From: Streptomyces sp. NBC_01294
GTDB taxonomy: Bacteria; Actinomycetota; Actinomycetes; Streptomycetales; Streptomycetaceae
Assembly (NCBI RefSeq): GCF_035917235.1
Contig: NZ_CP108423.1
Location: 2,168,501-2,232,500 of the forward strand
Direction of reading: 5' to 3'
DNA: 64,000 nt
The position numbers and the translations under genes are program-made. Shown here piece by piece: positions 9,170-19,277 of this stretch (within the stretch, counting starts at the first letter, position 1; every line of letters begins with the position of its first letter). The notes beneath the pieces are model-generated. The model saw only the letters and a list, made by a program, of their open reading frames with translations. It made no database searches and had not been told where the DNA came from.

Positions 9170-9235
9170 CCGAGCGCGGACCGACCGAGCACGACCCGAG
9201 CGCGACCGACCGAGCGTGACCCGACCGATCCCCTC
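9129..9235. repeat. Degenerate 15-bp tandem repeat
   Basis: About seven imperfect copies of GTGACCCGACCGAGC run through the 3' end of the GH5 gene and into the gap before the GH85 gene. The stop codon at 9167 falls within the array. Confidence 0.8.
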
Positions 9236-9249
9236 GTGAGGAGCCCCGC

Positions 9250-11418
9250 ATGTCCGAGACCGACCACGGCGTCGATCCTCGTACGCCGCCCGCCCCTGTA
9301 CGGCCGACCCGGCGCGCGCTGCTGGCCGCCGGGGCCGGGGCCGCCGCGCTGCTGGGCGCGCCCGGCCTGGCCCCGCCCGCCACCGCCGCCACCGCCGCCG
9401 CACCCGCGCGCACCACCGCGACCGTCGCACCCACCCCGCCGACCCCGCCGACCCCGGCCGACCTGGCCCCGTACGCCTCCTACTGGTTCCCGGACTCCCT
9501 CCCGGCGGGGACCCCCGGCCCCGGGATCGTGTGGCGCTCGCTCAGACGGTGGACCCCGGAGAGCGACCCCGATCTGGCCCACAACACCGCGACCGTGCCC
9601 CTGGCGCAGCGGTTCACCCCGGTCCCGGCGAACCGCCACGCCCGCGCCGGCCAGGCCCGGATCGCCGCCCTCGTCTCCTTCGGGCCCACCGCCGGGAACC
9701 CCTCCCAGGGCTCTCCGACGGCCGACTACTACGCGCTCTCCCACTGGGCGTACATCGACGAGCTGGTCTTCTGGGGCGGCTCCGCCGGCGAGGGGATCGT
9801 GCTCGCCCCGAACGCCCCCGTGGTCGACGCCGCCCACCGCAACGGGGTCCGGGTATTGGGCAACGTGTTCCTGCCGCCCGTCCCCTACGGCGGCGACCTC
9901 CAGTGGACCCGCGACTTGGTGCGGCGCGACGCCCTCGGCCGCTTCCCGATCGCGGACCAGCTCGTCCGGGTGGCGCGGGCGTACGGCTTCGACGGCTGGT
10001 TCGTGAACGCCGAGACGGACGGCGGGGACAGCGCGCTCGCCGGCCGGATGCGGGAGTTCCTGCGCGCCCTGCGGGCGGCGGGCGAACCGCACGGTCTGCG
10101 CATCACCTGGTACGACGCCATGAACACCACCGGCCGGGTGGGCTGGCAGGGCGCCCTCAACCAGCTCAACCAGGAGTTCTTCGAGGACCGGGCCGGGAAG
10201 GTCGCGGACACGATGTTCGTGGACTTCCGCTGGACCCCGCGGACCCTGGCCGCCTCGGGCGCGCTCGCCGACCGGCTGGGCCGCTCCCGGTACGAGCTGT
10301 GGGCGGCCGTGGACACGGAGGCCCACGGCTGGAACTCCGCCGTCCGCTGGGACGCGATCATCCCGCGCGAGCGCGACCACGTCGTCGGCTACGGCTTCTA
10401 CCGGCCCGAGTGGACCCGCAACCACCTCACCGACCGCTCGCCCGGCGCCTTCCACCGCGCCGACGACCGCTTCTGGACGGGCGAGTCCCTGGACCCCGCC
10501 CGGCCCGCGCCCGAGTCCGGCTGGCGGGCCCCCGCCACGGTCGTCGCCGACCGGTCCACCGTCGCCGGGCTCCCGTTCGCCTGCTCCTTCAACACCGGGC
10601 ACGGGCTGCGCTGGTACGACCACGGCAAGGTCGTCTCCGACGTGCCCTGGAACCACCTCGGGCTCCAGGACCGGCTCCCGGGCCGCCGCTGGGCGGTGGA
10701 CACCGCCGGGGTGCGACCCGGCGTCAGCCTGGACTTCGACGACGCCTGGCGCGGCGGCTCCAGCCTGCTGGTCGCGGGCGCCCTGACCGCTCCCGCGACC
10801 ATCGGGCTGCACTCCACGCGGCTGCCGCTGAGCCGCGCGACCGTCGTGGAGCTGGTGCACGCCACCGGGTCGGGGCCGGTCACGGTGGAGATCGGCGTGG
10901 CCACCCGCGAGCCCACCGCCCCCGGCGAGCCGGTCCCGTACATCTGGCTGGCGGCCGGGAGCCGGGACTCCGGGCAGGGCTGGCGCACGACACGGGCCGG
11001 CCTCGCGCACCTGGCGGGCAGCACCGCGTACGCCCTGGCCGTACGGATCACCGCGCTCGGGACGGAGCCGGTGGCGTGGCGGCTCGGGGCCCTGTCGGTA
11101 CGCGACGAGCCCCGCACCCGGCGCCCGGCCCCGCCCACCGCCCTGCGCGTGGACGCCGCGGCCCGGCAGGACGGCCGGGCGCGGCTGCGCCTGTCCTGGC
11201 GCCGGGCGGCCGCTGCGGGCGGGCAGATCCGCCACTACGAGGTGTCCCGGATCCTCCCCGACGGCACCCGCCGCTTCCTCGGCGGCACCTGCGGCACGGC
11301 CCTGCACCTCCCGGACGTCCCGCGGGCCGGCCGGGAGCGCGCGGCCGCCTTCGAGGTCCGGGCCGTCGACGAGCTGTACGCGGTCTCGGCCCCGGCCCGC
11401 ACCACCCTCGCCTGGTAG
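9250..11418 (+). CDS. GH85 endo-beta-N-acetylglucosaminidase, Tat-exported
   Basis: 722-aa enzyme that should cut between the two core GlcNAc residues of N-glycans. The N-terminus has a twin-arginine-type signal (TRRALLAAG, then an Ala-rich core), so export is predicted. The family NxE catalytic pair is present as N253 and E255 in [10 protein letters not shown]. Around it are the conserved [20 protein letters not shown] and ITWYDAMN segments. After the catalytic barrel come a beta-sandwich, carbohydrate-binding-like region and a C-terminal fibronectin-III-like domain (about 620-722). The ATG has GTGAGGAG upstream. It is the only exported enzyme of the locus and so should be its first step. 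Confidence 0.93.
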   Translation: MSETDHGVDPRTPPAPVRPTRRALLAAGAGAAALLGAPGLAPPATAATAAAPARTTATVAPTPPTPPTPADLAPYASYWFPDSLPAGTPGPGIVWRSLRRWTPESDPDLAHNTATVPLAQRFTPVPANRHARAGQARIAALVSFGPTAGNPSQGSPTADYYALSHWAYIDELVFWGGSAGEGIVLAPNAPVVDAAHRNGVRVLGNVFLPPVPYGGDLQWTRDLVRRDALGRFPIADQLVRVARAYGFDGWFVNAETDGGDSALAGRMREFLRALRAAGEPHGLRITWYDAMNTTGRVGWQGALNQLNQEFFEDRAGKVADTMFVDFRWTPRTLAASGALADRLGRSRYELWAAVDTEAHGWNSAVRWDAIIPRERDHVVGYGFYRPEWTRNHLTDRSPGAFHRADDRFWTGESLDPARPAPESGWRAPATVVADRSTVAGLPFACSFNTGHGLRWYDHGKVVSDVPWNHLGLQDRLPGRRWAVDTAGVRPGVSLDFDDAWRGGSSLLVAGALTAPATIGLHSTRLPLSRATVVELVHATGSGPVTVEIGVATREPTAPGEPVPYIWLAAGSRDSGQGWRTTRAGLAHLAGSTAYALAVRITALGTEPVAWRLGALSVRDEPRTRRPAPPTALRVDAAARQDGRARLRLSWRRAAAAGGQIRHYEVSRILPDGTRRFLGGTCGTALHLPDVPRAGRERAAAFEVRAVDELYAVSAPARTTLAW

Positions 11419-11438
11419 CAGCCCCCGAGGGGCCGGGC

Positions 11439-12848
11439 TCAGGCTCCGTGGGGGTCGGTGCGCGGAACGGCCACCGTCACCCGCAGCCCGTGCGGCGGGT
11501 TCGTCTCGTACGCGAGCGACCCGCCGCCCGCTGCGAGCAGGGCGCGGGAGATCGACAGGCCGAGTCCGGAGCCCTTGACGTTCTGGTGCCGGCCGCTGCG
11601 CCAGAACCGGTCGCCGACGCGGAGCAGCTCGTCCTCGGTGAGGCCGGGGCCGCGGTCGGCGACGACCACGCGGACGGAGCGCCCCTCTGCGGCGACCGAC
11701 ACCTCGACCTCCTCGCCCGCGGGGGTGAACTTGAGGGCGTTGTCGATGACGGCGTCGAGCGCGCTGGACAGCGCGATGGGGTCGGCCCAGCCGGTGAGGG
11801 CGGTCCGGCCCGTCTCGGTGAGCCGTACGCCCTTCTCCTCGGCGTACGGGCGCCACGCGGCGACCCGCTCGGCCGCCAGCGCCCCGATGTCGGTGAGGCT
11901 GATCTCGGCGGAGGCGTGCTCGGCCAGCGCCAGGTCCAGCAGGTCGTCCAGGACCTGCGTCAGCCGCTTGCCCTCGGTGCGCACGGAGGCGATCTCCTCG
12001 TTCCCCTCGGGCAGTTCGAGGGCGAGCAGCTCGATCCGCAGGAGCAGCGCCGCGAGCGGGTTGCGCAGCTGGTGCGAGGCGTCGGCGACGAAGGCGCGCT
12101 GCTGCTCCAGTACCTCTTCGACGTTGTCGGCCATCTCGTTGAACGAGCGGGCCAGGCGTTGGAGTTCCGGCGGGCCGCCGGCGGTCGCGACGCGCGAGTT
12201 CATCCGTCCGGTGGCGATGCCGTGAGCGGCCGCGTCCAGGGTCTGCACGGGCTTGAGCACCCAGCTGGTGAGCCTGAGGGCGGCGCCGAAGGCGACCAGC
12301 ATGGCGGCGGCGAGCCCGCCCGCGATGAGCAGCCAGCCCTGCAGGATCCGGCCGCGCATGAGGTCGGTCGGCGAGTCGGTGGCGACGACCGCGACCACGT
12401 CGCCGTCGAGGACGACCGGGGAGATGACGAGGAGCCTGCCGTCGGTCTGCCAGGGCCATACCTGGGGCGGATCGTGGCTGCGCCGACCGGCCAGCGCCTC
12501 CAGGAAGGCCTGTCGGCCCTCCTTGGACTTCGGGATCTGCCACCCGCCCGGGGACCGGGCCAGGTTGCTGTCGTCACGGAAGAAGACGCCGACGCGGATG
12601 CCGTACAGCTCCTGGTAGCGGGCCAGTTCGAGCTGGAGGGTCATGCGGCGCTCGTCGGCGTCGGTGGATCCGGAGCCGGCGTCGACGACGAACTGGGCGA
12701 GGGCCGCGAAGCGGGCGCTGTCGTCGATGCGGTCCACGACCACCCGCTGCTGCTGTCCGGCGGCCAGGCTCACCGCGAGCGGGAAGCCGAGTGCGAGCAG
12801 CGTGCCCGCCATCAGGATGACGAGCAGCGGGAGCAACCGGGCGCGCAC
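11439..12848 (-). CDS. Sensor histidine kinase (OmpR/EnvZ type)
   Basis: 469-aa membrane kinase. It has a transmembrane helix at about residues 6-30, an extracytoplasmic sensor region to about 168, a second helix at about 170-192 and HAMP to about 245. The HisKA box [10 protein letters not shown] places the phosphorylated His at 259. The C-terminal ATPase domain has the N (NALKFT), G1 (DRGPGL) and G2 ([12 protein letters not shown]) boxes. The start is GTG at 12848. It lies 12 bp downstream of its response regulator gene, forming a two-gene operon. The signal is unknown; the glutamate transporter operon begins just upstream in the opposite direction. Confidence 0.93.
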   Translation of the reverse strand: MRARLLPLLVILMAGTLLALGFPLAVSLAAGQQQRVVVDRIDDSARFAALAQFVVDAGSGSTDADERRMTLQLELARYQELYGIRVGVFFRDDSNLARSPGGWQIPKSKEGRQAFLEALAGRRSHDPPQVWPWQTDGRLLVISPVVLDGDVVAVVATDSPTDLMRGRILQGWLLIAGGLAAAMLVAFGAALRLTSWVLKPVQTLDAAAHGIATGRMNSRVATAGGPPELQRLARSFNEMADNVEEVLEQQRAFVADASHQLRNPLAALLLRIELLALELPEGNEEIASVRTEGKRLTQVLDDLLDLALAEHASAEISLTDIGALAAERVAAWRPYAEEKGVRLTETGRTALTGWADPIALSSALDAVIDNALKFTPAGEEVEVSVAAEGRSVRVVVADRGPGLTEDELLRVGDRFWRSGRHQNVKGSGLGLSISRALLAAGGGSLAYETNPPHGLRVTVAVPRTDPHGA

Positions 12849-12860
12849 GGCAGAGGACCC

Positions 12861-13577
12861 CTAGGGGGCGGCCGGGGTGACGAGCCGGTAGCCCACCCCT
12901 CGGACGGTCTCGATGAGGGCGGGCATGCGCAGCTTGGAGCGCAGCGAGGCGACGTGGACCTCCAGGGTGCGCCCGGTCCCCTCCCAGCTGGTGCGCCACA
13001 CCTCGCTGATGATCTGCTCGCGGCGGAAGACGACGCCGGGGCGCTGCGCGAGCAGGGCCAGCAGGTCGAATTCCTTGCGGGTGAGCGGTACGTCGGTGCC
13101 GTCCACGCTGACCCGGCGGTTGGGCAGCTCGATGCTGACGGGGCCGAGGTGGACCGTGGCGGGCGTACCGGTGCCGGTGGCGGCGGCCTCTTCGGAGGCG
13201 CCGGTGCGCCGGGCGACGGCGTGGATGCGGGCCAGGAGTTCGCCGGTGTCGTAGGGCTTGGTGACGTAGTCGTCGGCGCCCATGTTCAGGCCGTGGATGC
13301 GGGAGCGCACGTCGGCCCGCGCGGTCACCATGATGACGGGGGTGGCGGTGCGCTTGCGGATCTTGCCGCACACCTCGTAGCCGTCCTGGTCGGGCAGGCC
13401 GAGGTCGAGCAGGATCACCCCGTAGGGAGTGGCTCCGGCCGGTGCGCCGGCGGGCAGCAGCGCCTGCAGGGCCTCCTCGCCGCTGCGGGCGTGGGTGACC
13501 TGGAAGCCGTGCCGGGCGAGGATCGCGGACAGGGCGGCGGCGACGTGATCGTCGTCCTCGACGAGCAGCAGTCTCAT
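12861..13577 (-). CDS. OmpR-family response regulator
   Basis: 238-aa response regulator starting [19 protein letters not shown] at 13577 is chosen because a GAGGAG/AGGGGG ribosome-binding sequence precedes it and because upstream residues in the longer frame are unlike the family. The receiver domain has the acidic pair VEDDD, the phospho-Asp region [15 protein letters not shown], and the Thr and Lys sites ([13 protein letters not shown]). The C-terminal winged helix (about 135-235) carries [14 protein letters not shown] and ends with the typical [11 protein letters not shown]. It is cotranscribed with the sensor kinase at 11439-12848. Confidence 0.94.
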   Translation of the reverse strand: MRLLLVEDDDHVAAALSAILARHGFQVTHARSGEEALQALLPAGAPAGATPYGVILLDLGLPDQDGYEVCGKIRKRTATPVIMVTARADVRSRIHGLNMGADDYVTKPYDTGELLARIHAVARRTGASEEAAATGTGTPATVHLGPVSIELPNRRVSVDGTDVPLTRKEFDLLALLAQRPGVVFRREQIISEVWRTSWEGTGRTLEVHVASLRSKLRMPALIETVRGVGYRLVTPAAP

Positions 13578-13889
13578 GTCGTCCCCCTCTCCTCTTCTCG
13601 ATTCTCGGTTTCTCGCTTCGTCCCGCTCCCGGGTTTCCCCGCGCGCGGTCACACTCGGGGCCACCATGCATCCACGCCGATGCGGAGTCCCACGTCAAGA
13701 GGGTTCCGCTCCGGCGCGCCTTCCGTTATGCACCCGGTACGCGTCCATAGTCGTCCACGCCGACGCCGCGCACGGAGCGTATCCGGGGGAAGCCGGATCG
13801 TTATGCTCAATTCTCCCTCAGATGTGATGACGATGTGCTCGTGTCGTCACTACTGTCCTCCCAACCGAGGAGGACGGAGCAAGAAGCCG
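13578..13889. other. Divergent promoter region between the two-component and glu operons
   Basis: 312 bp without a gene. It should hold the promoters of the response regulator (minus) and gluA (plus). TATGCT near 13801 is a possible -10 for gluA. A 6-bp inverted repeat TGACGA/TCGTCA flanks a 10-bp centre at about 13829-13850 and could be a regulator site. An AGGAGGAC-type sequence near 13867-13875 is further from the start codon than usual. Confidence 0.4.
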
Positions 13890-14675
<786 letters not shown>

Positions 14676-14793
14676 GGGTCTCGTCTGGTAGTCATCCGTA
14701 TGCGGCTCACCGCCGGAACGGTTCCTGTCGGCCGTGCGTGCGCCCCAGGCGTCGCTCGTCGTTCAACAACGTCTCATCCGAGGGAAGTTCACC

Positions 14794-15642
14794 ATGAAGA
14801 TCTCCAAGGCCGCTGCGGCCGCGGCCGTCGCCGTAGCCCTTGCCCTGACCGCGACCGCCTGTGGCGGCAGCACCGAGAAGGCCAGTGACACCGGTGCGAC
14901 CGGTGGCAGCAAGGAAAAGCTCGTCGTCGGCATCAAGTACGACCAGCCCGGTCTCGGCCTGAAGACCCCGGACGGCAAGTACACCGGCTTCGACGTCGAC
15001 GTCGCCACGTACGTGGCCAAGGAGCTCGGCTACGAGCCGAACCAGATCGAGTTCAAGCAGGCGGTCAGCGCCGAGCGCGAGAACCTGATCGCGAACGGCG
15101 ACGTGAAGTTCGTCGTCGCGACCTACTCGATCAACGACAAGCGCAAGGAGAAGGTCGACTTCGCCGGCCCGTACTTCCTCGCGCACCAGGACCTGCTGGT
15201 CCGCGCCGACGACACGAGCATCACCAAGGCCGAGGACCTGAACAAGAAGAAGCTCTGCTCGGTCACCGGCTCCACGTCGGCGCAGAACGTCAAGACCAAG
15301 CTGGCCCCCGAGGCCGACCTGCTGGAGCAGGGCGGCTACTCCGAGTGCCTCACCGGCCTGGAGAACAAGGCCGTCGACGCCCTGACCACGGACAACTCGA
15401 TCCTGGCGGGCTACGCGGCGCAGGAGAAGAACAAGGGCAAGTTCAAGCTGGTCGGGCTGAGCCTGAGCAACGAGAACTACGGCATCGGTCTGAAGAAGGG
15501 CGACAAGGAGCTCCAGACCAAGATCAACGCCGCGCTCAAGAAGATGGTCGAGGACGGCAGCTGGCAGAAGGCCGTGGACAAGAACCTCGGTCCGGCCAAC
15601 TTCAAGAGCGAGCCTGCCCCGCAGATCACCGAAGGCAGCTGA
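14794..15642 (+). CDS. gluB: Glutamate-type ABC transporter substrate-binding lipoprotein
   Basis: 282-aa binding protein. The lipobox LTATAC places the lipidated Cys at residue 23, followed by a Gly/Ser/Thr linker. The rest is an SBP family 3 fold (VVGIKYDQPGLGLK, YTGFDVDVATYVAKELGY, VDFAGPYF). ATG at 14794 is preferred over in-frame starts further upstream because it gives a proper signal peptide and has AGGGAAG upstream. It captures the amino acid outside the membrane for the GluCD permeases. A strong hairpin follows the gene and probably gives it more mRNA than the downstream permeases. Confidence 0.95.
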   Translation: MKISKAAAAAAVAVALALTATACGGSTEKASDTGATGGSKEKLVVGIKYDQPGLGLKTPDGKYTGFDVDVATYVAKELGYEPNQIEFKQAVSAERENLIANGDVKFVVATYSINDKRKEKVDFAGPYFLAHQDLLVRADDTSITKAEDLNKKKLCSVTGSTSAQNVKTKLAPEADLLEQGGYSECLTGLENKAVDALTTDNSILAGYAAQEKNKGKFKLVGLSLSNENYGIGLKKGDKELQTKINAALKKMVEDGSWQKAVDKNLGPANFKSEPAPQITEGS

Positions 15643-15660
15643 TTCATCGGTGAGGAGCGT

Positions 15661-15685
15661 CGCCGCCCGCCTACCGCGGGCGGCG
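15661..15685 (+). terminator. Intercistronic hairpin between gluB and gluC
   Basis: Arms CGCCGCCCGC and GCGGGCGGCG pair perfectly over 10 bp with a CTACC loop. There is no T-run. It is likely a partial terminator or mRNA 3' stabiliser that raises binding protein over permease expression. Confidence 0.7.
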
Positions 15686-15725
15686 GCGCCCCTCACCGGC
15701 CATCCTGGGGAGAGCGCAGGGCATC

Positions 15726-16400
15726 GTGTTCGATTTTCTTGATTCCGGGCAGTACGACGTGCTCGGAGCCTTCTGGGTGACGGTTCAGCTCACCCTCTAC
15801 TCGGCGGTCGGGTCCCTGATCTGGGGCACCATCCTGGCCGGGATGCGGGTCAGCCCGGTCCCGCTGCTGCGGAGCTTCGGCACCGCGTACGTCAACCTGG
15901 TGCGCAACACCCCGCTGACCTTGCTGATCATCGGCTGTTCACTGGGGCTCAGCCAGACGCTCGGCATCAGTCTGGGCGGCGACACGTTCAAGGAGACGGG
16001 CTTCCGGCTCGCGGTCCTCGGACTGATCGCCTACACCGGCACCTTCGTCTGTGAGGCCCTGCGCTCCGGTATCAACACCGTGCCCGTCGGCCAGGCCGAG
16101 GCGGCCCGCGCGCTGGGACTGAGCTTCTTCCAGGTGCTCACCCTGATCGTGCTCCCCCAGGCCTTCCGGGCGGTCATCGCACCGCTCGCCAACGTACTGA
16201 TCGCACTCACCAAGAACACCACGGTGGCGGCGACCATCGGCGTGGCCGAAGCGGCCCTGCTGATGAAGGAAATGCTCGAGAACGAGGCGCAGGCGACCTT
16301 TGCCGTCTTCGCGGTCTTCGCCCTCGGTTTCGTGTTGCTGACCCTGCCCACCGGTCTTCTGCTGGGCTGGGTGGCCAAGCGAGTGGCGGTGAAGCGATGA
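15726..16400 (+). CDS. gluC: Glutamate-type ABC transporter permease
   Basis: 224-aa inner-membrane permease of the HisMQ family with about five transmembrane helices. The conserved EAA loop is EALRSGINTVPVGQAEAARALGLSFFQVLTLIVLPQA-like, at about residues 110-147. The start is GTG with GGGGAGAGC upstream. It overlaps gluD by 4 bp (ATGA), which couples translation of the two permease subunits that together form the pore. Confidence 0.93.
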   Translation: MFDFLDSGQYDVLGAFWVTVQLTLYSAVGSLIWGTILAGMRVSPVPLLRSFGTAYVNLVRNTPLTLLIIGCSLGLSQTLGISLGGDTFKETGFRLAVLGLIAYTGTFVCEALRSGINTVPVGQAEAARALGLSFFQVLTLIVLPQAFRAVIAPLANVLIALTKNTTVAATIGVAEAALLMKEMLENEAQATFAVFAVFALGFVLLTLPTGLLLGWVAKRVAVKR

Positions 16401-17290
16401 CCTCCGTGCTGTACGACACCCCCGGCCCCAAGGCCAAGGCGCGCAACTGGATCTACAGCGGGATCTTCGTCGTGCTGTTCGGGCTCGTCCTGTGGTGGGC
16501 CCTGTCCCTCATGGGCGAGAAGGGCCAGCTCGACGCCGACAAGTGGTCTCCCTTCGTCACCGACAGCCAGGTCTGGACGACGTACCTGCTCCCCGGTCTG
16601 GCGGAGACCCTCAAGGCGGGCGCGCTCGCCATGGTGATCGCCCTCCCGCTGGGCGCGCTCCTGGGCATCGGCCGACTGTCGGACCACGCGTGGGTGCGGG
16701 GTCCGGTCGGCGCGTGGGTGGAGTTCTTCCGTGCCATCCCGGTGCTGATGCTGATGCTGTTCGGCAACGCGCTGATGGCGCCGCGGTTCCTGGACGTTCC
16801 CTCCGACACCCGGCCCTTCTGGGCCGTGGTCACGGGCCTGGTCCTCTACAACTCGGCCGTCATCGGCGAGATCGTCCGGGCCGGCGTGCTCTCCCTGCCC
16901 CGCGGCCAGACCGACGCGGCCAAGGCCATCGGCATGCGCAAGGGCCAGACCATGTTCTACGTGCTGATCCCGCAGGCCGTCACGGCGATGCTGCCGGCCC
17001 TGGTCAGCCAGCTCGTGGTGATCCTCAAGGACACCGCCCTCGGCGGCGCCCTGCTCGGCTTCGCGGAACTGCTCTCCTCGAACCGGCAGATCTCGGCGAA
17101 CTACAGCAACACCATCCCCTCGCTCGTCGTGATCGCTCTGATCTACATCGTGGTGAACTTCGCCCTCACCACCTTCGCCTCCCAGCTGGAAGGCCGGCTG
17201 CGGAAGTCGAAGAAGAGCACCGGCGCGGTGCTCGGAACGGACGAGATCGACGACCCGGTCCCCGGAGCCAACACGGCAGCCGGAGCCTGA
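16397..17290 (+). CDS. gluD: Glutamate-type ABC transporter permease
   Basis: 297-aa HisMQ-family permease. A long cytoplasmic N-terminus precedes a first helix at about residues 19-38. The BPD_transp_1 domain covers about 70-260, with the EAA loop around GEIVRAGVLSLPRGQTDAAKAIGMRKGQTMFYVLIPQA. The charged C-terminal tail is typical of the actinomycete GluD. The start codon overlaps the end of gluC. A long hairpin 60 bp downstream ends the operon. Confidence 0.93.
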   Translation: MTSVLYDTPGPKAKARNWIYSGIFVVLFGLVLWWALSLMGEKGQLDADKWSPFVTDSQVWTTYLLPGLAETLKAGALAMVIALPLGALLGIGRLSDHAWVRGPVGAWVEFFRAIPVLMLMLFGNALMAPRFLDVPSDTRPFWAVVTGLVLYNSAVIGEIVRAGVLSLPRGQTDAAKAIGMRKGQTMFYVLIPQAVTAMLPALVSQLVVILKDTALGGALLGFAELLSSNRQISANYSNTIPSLVVIALIYIVVNFALTTFASQLEGRLRKSKKSTGAVLGTDEIDDPVPGANTAAGA

Positions 17291-17349
17291 CGGCTCCCTC
17301 TTCCGACGGCCCCCGGGTCTGACGTCCGATCAGTCATGGTGCGCATCCC

Positions 17350-17384
17350 GTGTGGTGCGGCGGAACTCATCCGCCGCACCACAC
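17350..17384 (+). terminator. Terminator of the glu operon
   Basis: Perfect 15-bp stem, arms GTGTGGTGCGGCGGA (17350-17364) and TCCGCCGCACCACAC (17370-17384), loop ACTCA. It lacks a clear T-tract, which is common for Streptomyces terminators. Confidence 0.8.
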
Positions 17385-17398
17385 GGCGTTGTCCGGAC

Positions 17399-17452
17399 CT
17401 GCGTCACTTGACGCAGGCACCTCCAGTGGGTTGCATACGTTCTGTGATCACA
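17399..17452. promoter_or_regulatory. Candidate operator and promoter of the monooxygenase gene
   Basis: CTGCGTCACTTGACGCAG (17399-17416) is an 18-bp near-perfect palindrome, with 8-bp arms. A possible -35 TTGCAT follows at 17431, and a second palindrome TGTGATCACA at 17443-17452. Both lie within 80 bp of the monooxygenase start, so binding sites for an unlinked regulator are plausible. Confidence 0.5.
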
Positions 17453-17475
17453 TACCGGACATCGGGAGCCGCGCC

Positions 17476-19080
17476 ATGGACCCGGTGATCGTCGTCGGCG
17501 CGGGGCCCGTCGGACTGTCGCTCTCCCTCGCCCTGGCCGGCCAGGGCGTGCCCTCCATCCTGCTCGACGAAGGGCCCGGCAAGGAGGAGCCCCGACCTGC
17601 CCGTACGGTCGTCCTGCACTCCGACACGGCGGCCATGGCGCACCGGCTGGGCTGTACGACGCTGCGCGACGAGGGGGCGTACTTCGCCGCCTGGCGGACC
17701 ATGCGGCGACGGCAGCCCGCCCAGCGGCTCGCCTTCGAGGACCACCCGGCCCCGCTGCACCTGCCGCAGCACGCGCTGACGCGCGGACTGCGCGACGCCG
17801 CCGCGGCGCACCCGCTGGTCCAGCTGGTCACCGAGAGCCGGCTCGACTCCGTGGAAGAGGACGACCACGGGGTCACCGCCCACACCCGGGGCGCCGAGAC
17901 CACCTGGTGGCGCGGAAGTTACCTGGTCGGCTGCGACGGCGCCCGCTCCACCGTGCGCAAGCTGCTCGGCATCCGCTTCCCGGGCCGCACCGCCGTGGAA
18001 CGGCACGCCGTGGCCGCGCTGCGCACCGAACTGCCGTGGCCCGGCGAGGCCTTGCTGCACCGCAACCCGCCGCAGGAGGTCACCTCCCGGCCGCTGCCCG
18101 ACGGGGTGTGGCGGCTGGACTGGCTGCTCCCGGCCCGCGGGGAACTGGTCACCCCCGACACGCTGGTGACCCTGATCCGGGACACCCTCGCCGTGTGGTG
18201 CGGCGGCACGACACCCCCGTACGACCTCATCGACACCGGGGTCCACACCCTGCACCACCGCCTCGCCCGGCGCTGGCGCGACGGGCGCGCCTTCCTCGCC
18301 GGCGACGCCGCGCACCTGCTGGGCGCGCTCGGCACCCAGGGGGTCGAGGAGGGGCTCCGGGACGCCGAGAACCTCGCGTGGAAGCTCTCGCTGGCCTGGC
18401 ACCACGGAGCGTCCGAGGCCCTGCTCGACAGCTACGAGGGCGAGCGGCGCACCGCGGTCGCCTCCCGGCTGCGCGCGGCCGATCAGGCGATGCCGACGCT
18501 GCGGGCCGGGGGCGGTCTGCGCACGTACATCCCCGGAGCCTCGCGTTCCGCCGAATCCCTCCTGACCGACGGCCACCTGGGTCGGGGGCCGCTGGGCGCG
18601 GAGCCCACGTACGCCCCTCCGGTCGCCGTGCGCGAGGTGCCGACGGCCACCGAGCCGGGCGGTCCCGTGGCGAACGTCCCGGTGACCGCGCCCGACGGAT
18701 CGACCGTGCCGCTGCGCGACCTGCTGGGGCAGGGCCGGCTGCTGGTGGTGCTGGTGGCTCCGGGAACCGGGGTCTGGGACCGGCGGCACTGGCTCGGCGC
18801 CGGGCTGATGCCCCGCCTGGCGGCGGCGGTGAGCGCCCTGCCGGTCCGTACCGATCTGCTGGTCGCGGACAGCTACCCGGGGGCCCCGGCCCACACCGTG
18901 CTGCTCGTACGGCCGGACGGGCACCTGGCGGCGACCTTCGCGGGGGTCCGCCCGGCGGAGCTGTACGAGGCTGCGGACGCGGTCCGGGCGGGCGCACCCG
19001 AATCCCGGGTGGTGGCGCCCCCGATGACGGCGAAAACAACAAAGACCACGAAGCCGACACCGATCGTGGTGATCGATTGA
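17476..19080 (+). CDS. FAD-dependent aromatic-ring-hydroxylase-type monooxygenase
   Basis: 534-aa flavoprotein of the PHBH/RdmE-like group. The Rossmann motif VVGAGPVGLSLSLAL begins at residue 6. The DG motif is in LVGCDGARSTVRKLLG, and the FAD-binding GD motif is FLAGDAAHLLGALGTQGVEEGLRDAENLAWKL. The C-terminal part is the thioredoxin-like extension seen in aromatic hydroxylases. ATG at 17476 has GGGAG upstream. It stands alone: no polyketide or catabolic genes are adjacent, so the substrate is unknown. The stop codon nearly abuts the next transcription unit, a cysteine leader peptide. Confidence 0.88.
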   Translation: MDPVIVVGAGPVGLSLSLALAGQGVPSILLDEGPGKEEPRPARTVVLHSDTAAMAHRLGCTTLRDEGAYFAAWRTMRRRQPAQRLAFEDHPAPLHLPQHALTRGLRDAAAAHPLVQLVTESRLDSVEEDDHGVTAHTRGAETTWWRGSYLVGCDGARSTVRKLLGIRFPGRTAVERHAVAALRTELPWPGEALLHRNPPQEVTSRPLPDGVWRLDWLLPARGELVTPDTLVTLIRDTLAVWCGGTTPPYDLIDTGVHTLHHRLARRWRDGRAFLAGDAAHLLGALGTQGVEEGLRDAENLAWKLSLAWHHGASEALLDSYEGERRTAVASRLRAADQAMPTLRAGGGLRTYIPGASRSAESLLTDGHLGRGPLGAEPTYAPPVAVREVPTATEPGGPVANVPVTAPDGSTVPLRDLLGQGRLLVVLVAPGTGVWDRRHWLGAGLMPRLAAAVSALPVRTDLLVADSYPGAPAHTVLLVRPDGHLAATFAGVRPAELYEAADAVRAGAPESRVVAPPMTAKTTKTTKPTPIVVID

Positions 19081-19112
19081 CCGTCTCCGGGCCCGCGTGG
19101 TTCACTCGCGGA

Positions 19113-19199
19113 ATGACCGGCAACGACGTACGCCTGTGGCGGAGGGTCCATATGGACCTGCTCCGCTACGCGGGCTGCGTGTGTCGCCCTTCCTGCTGA
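19113..19199 (+). CDS. Cysteine-rich leader peptide (putative attenuator)
   Basis: 28-aa ORF, with an internal ATG at 19152. It ends in a Cys-rich tail with Cys at 22, 24 and 28. The centre RRVHMDLLRYAG matches the R-x-H-x-D-L-x-R pattern of short actinobacterial leader peptides found before sulfur-metabolism genes. TTGACC at 19077, overlapping the monooxygenase stop codon, could be its -35 element; a TTCACT-like -10 lies about 6-10 bp before the ATG, so the peptide may be translated leaderless. The cysteine dioxygenase gene begins 78 bp downstream. Ribosome stalling at Cys codons when Cys-tRNA is scarce would report cysteine level. Confidence 0.7.
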   Translation: MTGNDVRLWRRVHMDLLRYAGCVCRPSC

Positions 19200-19277
19200 T
19201 TCGCCCTTTCCTCCGCGCGCCCCGTGCCGTCCACCGGCCTGCGCGCACCTCCGCGAACCCAGGAACGGTCCCCTTTG

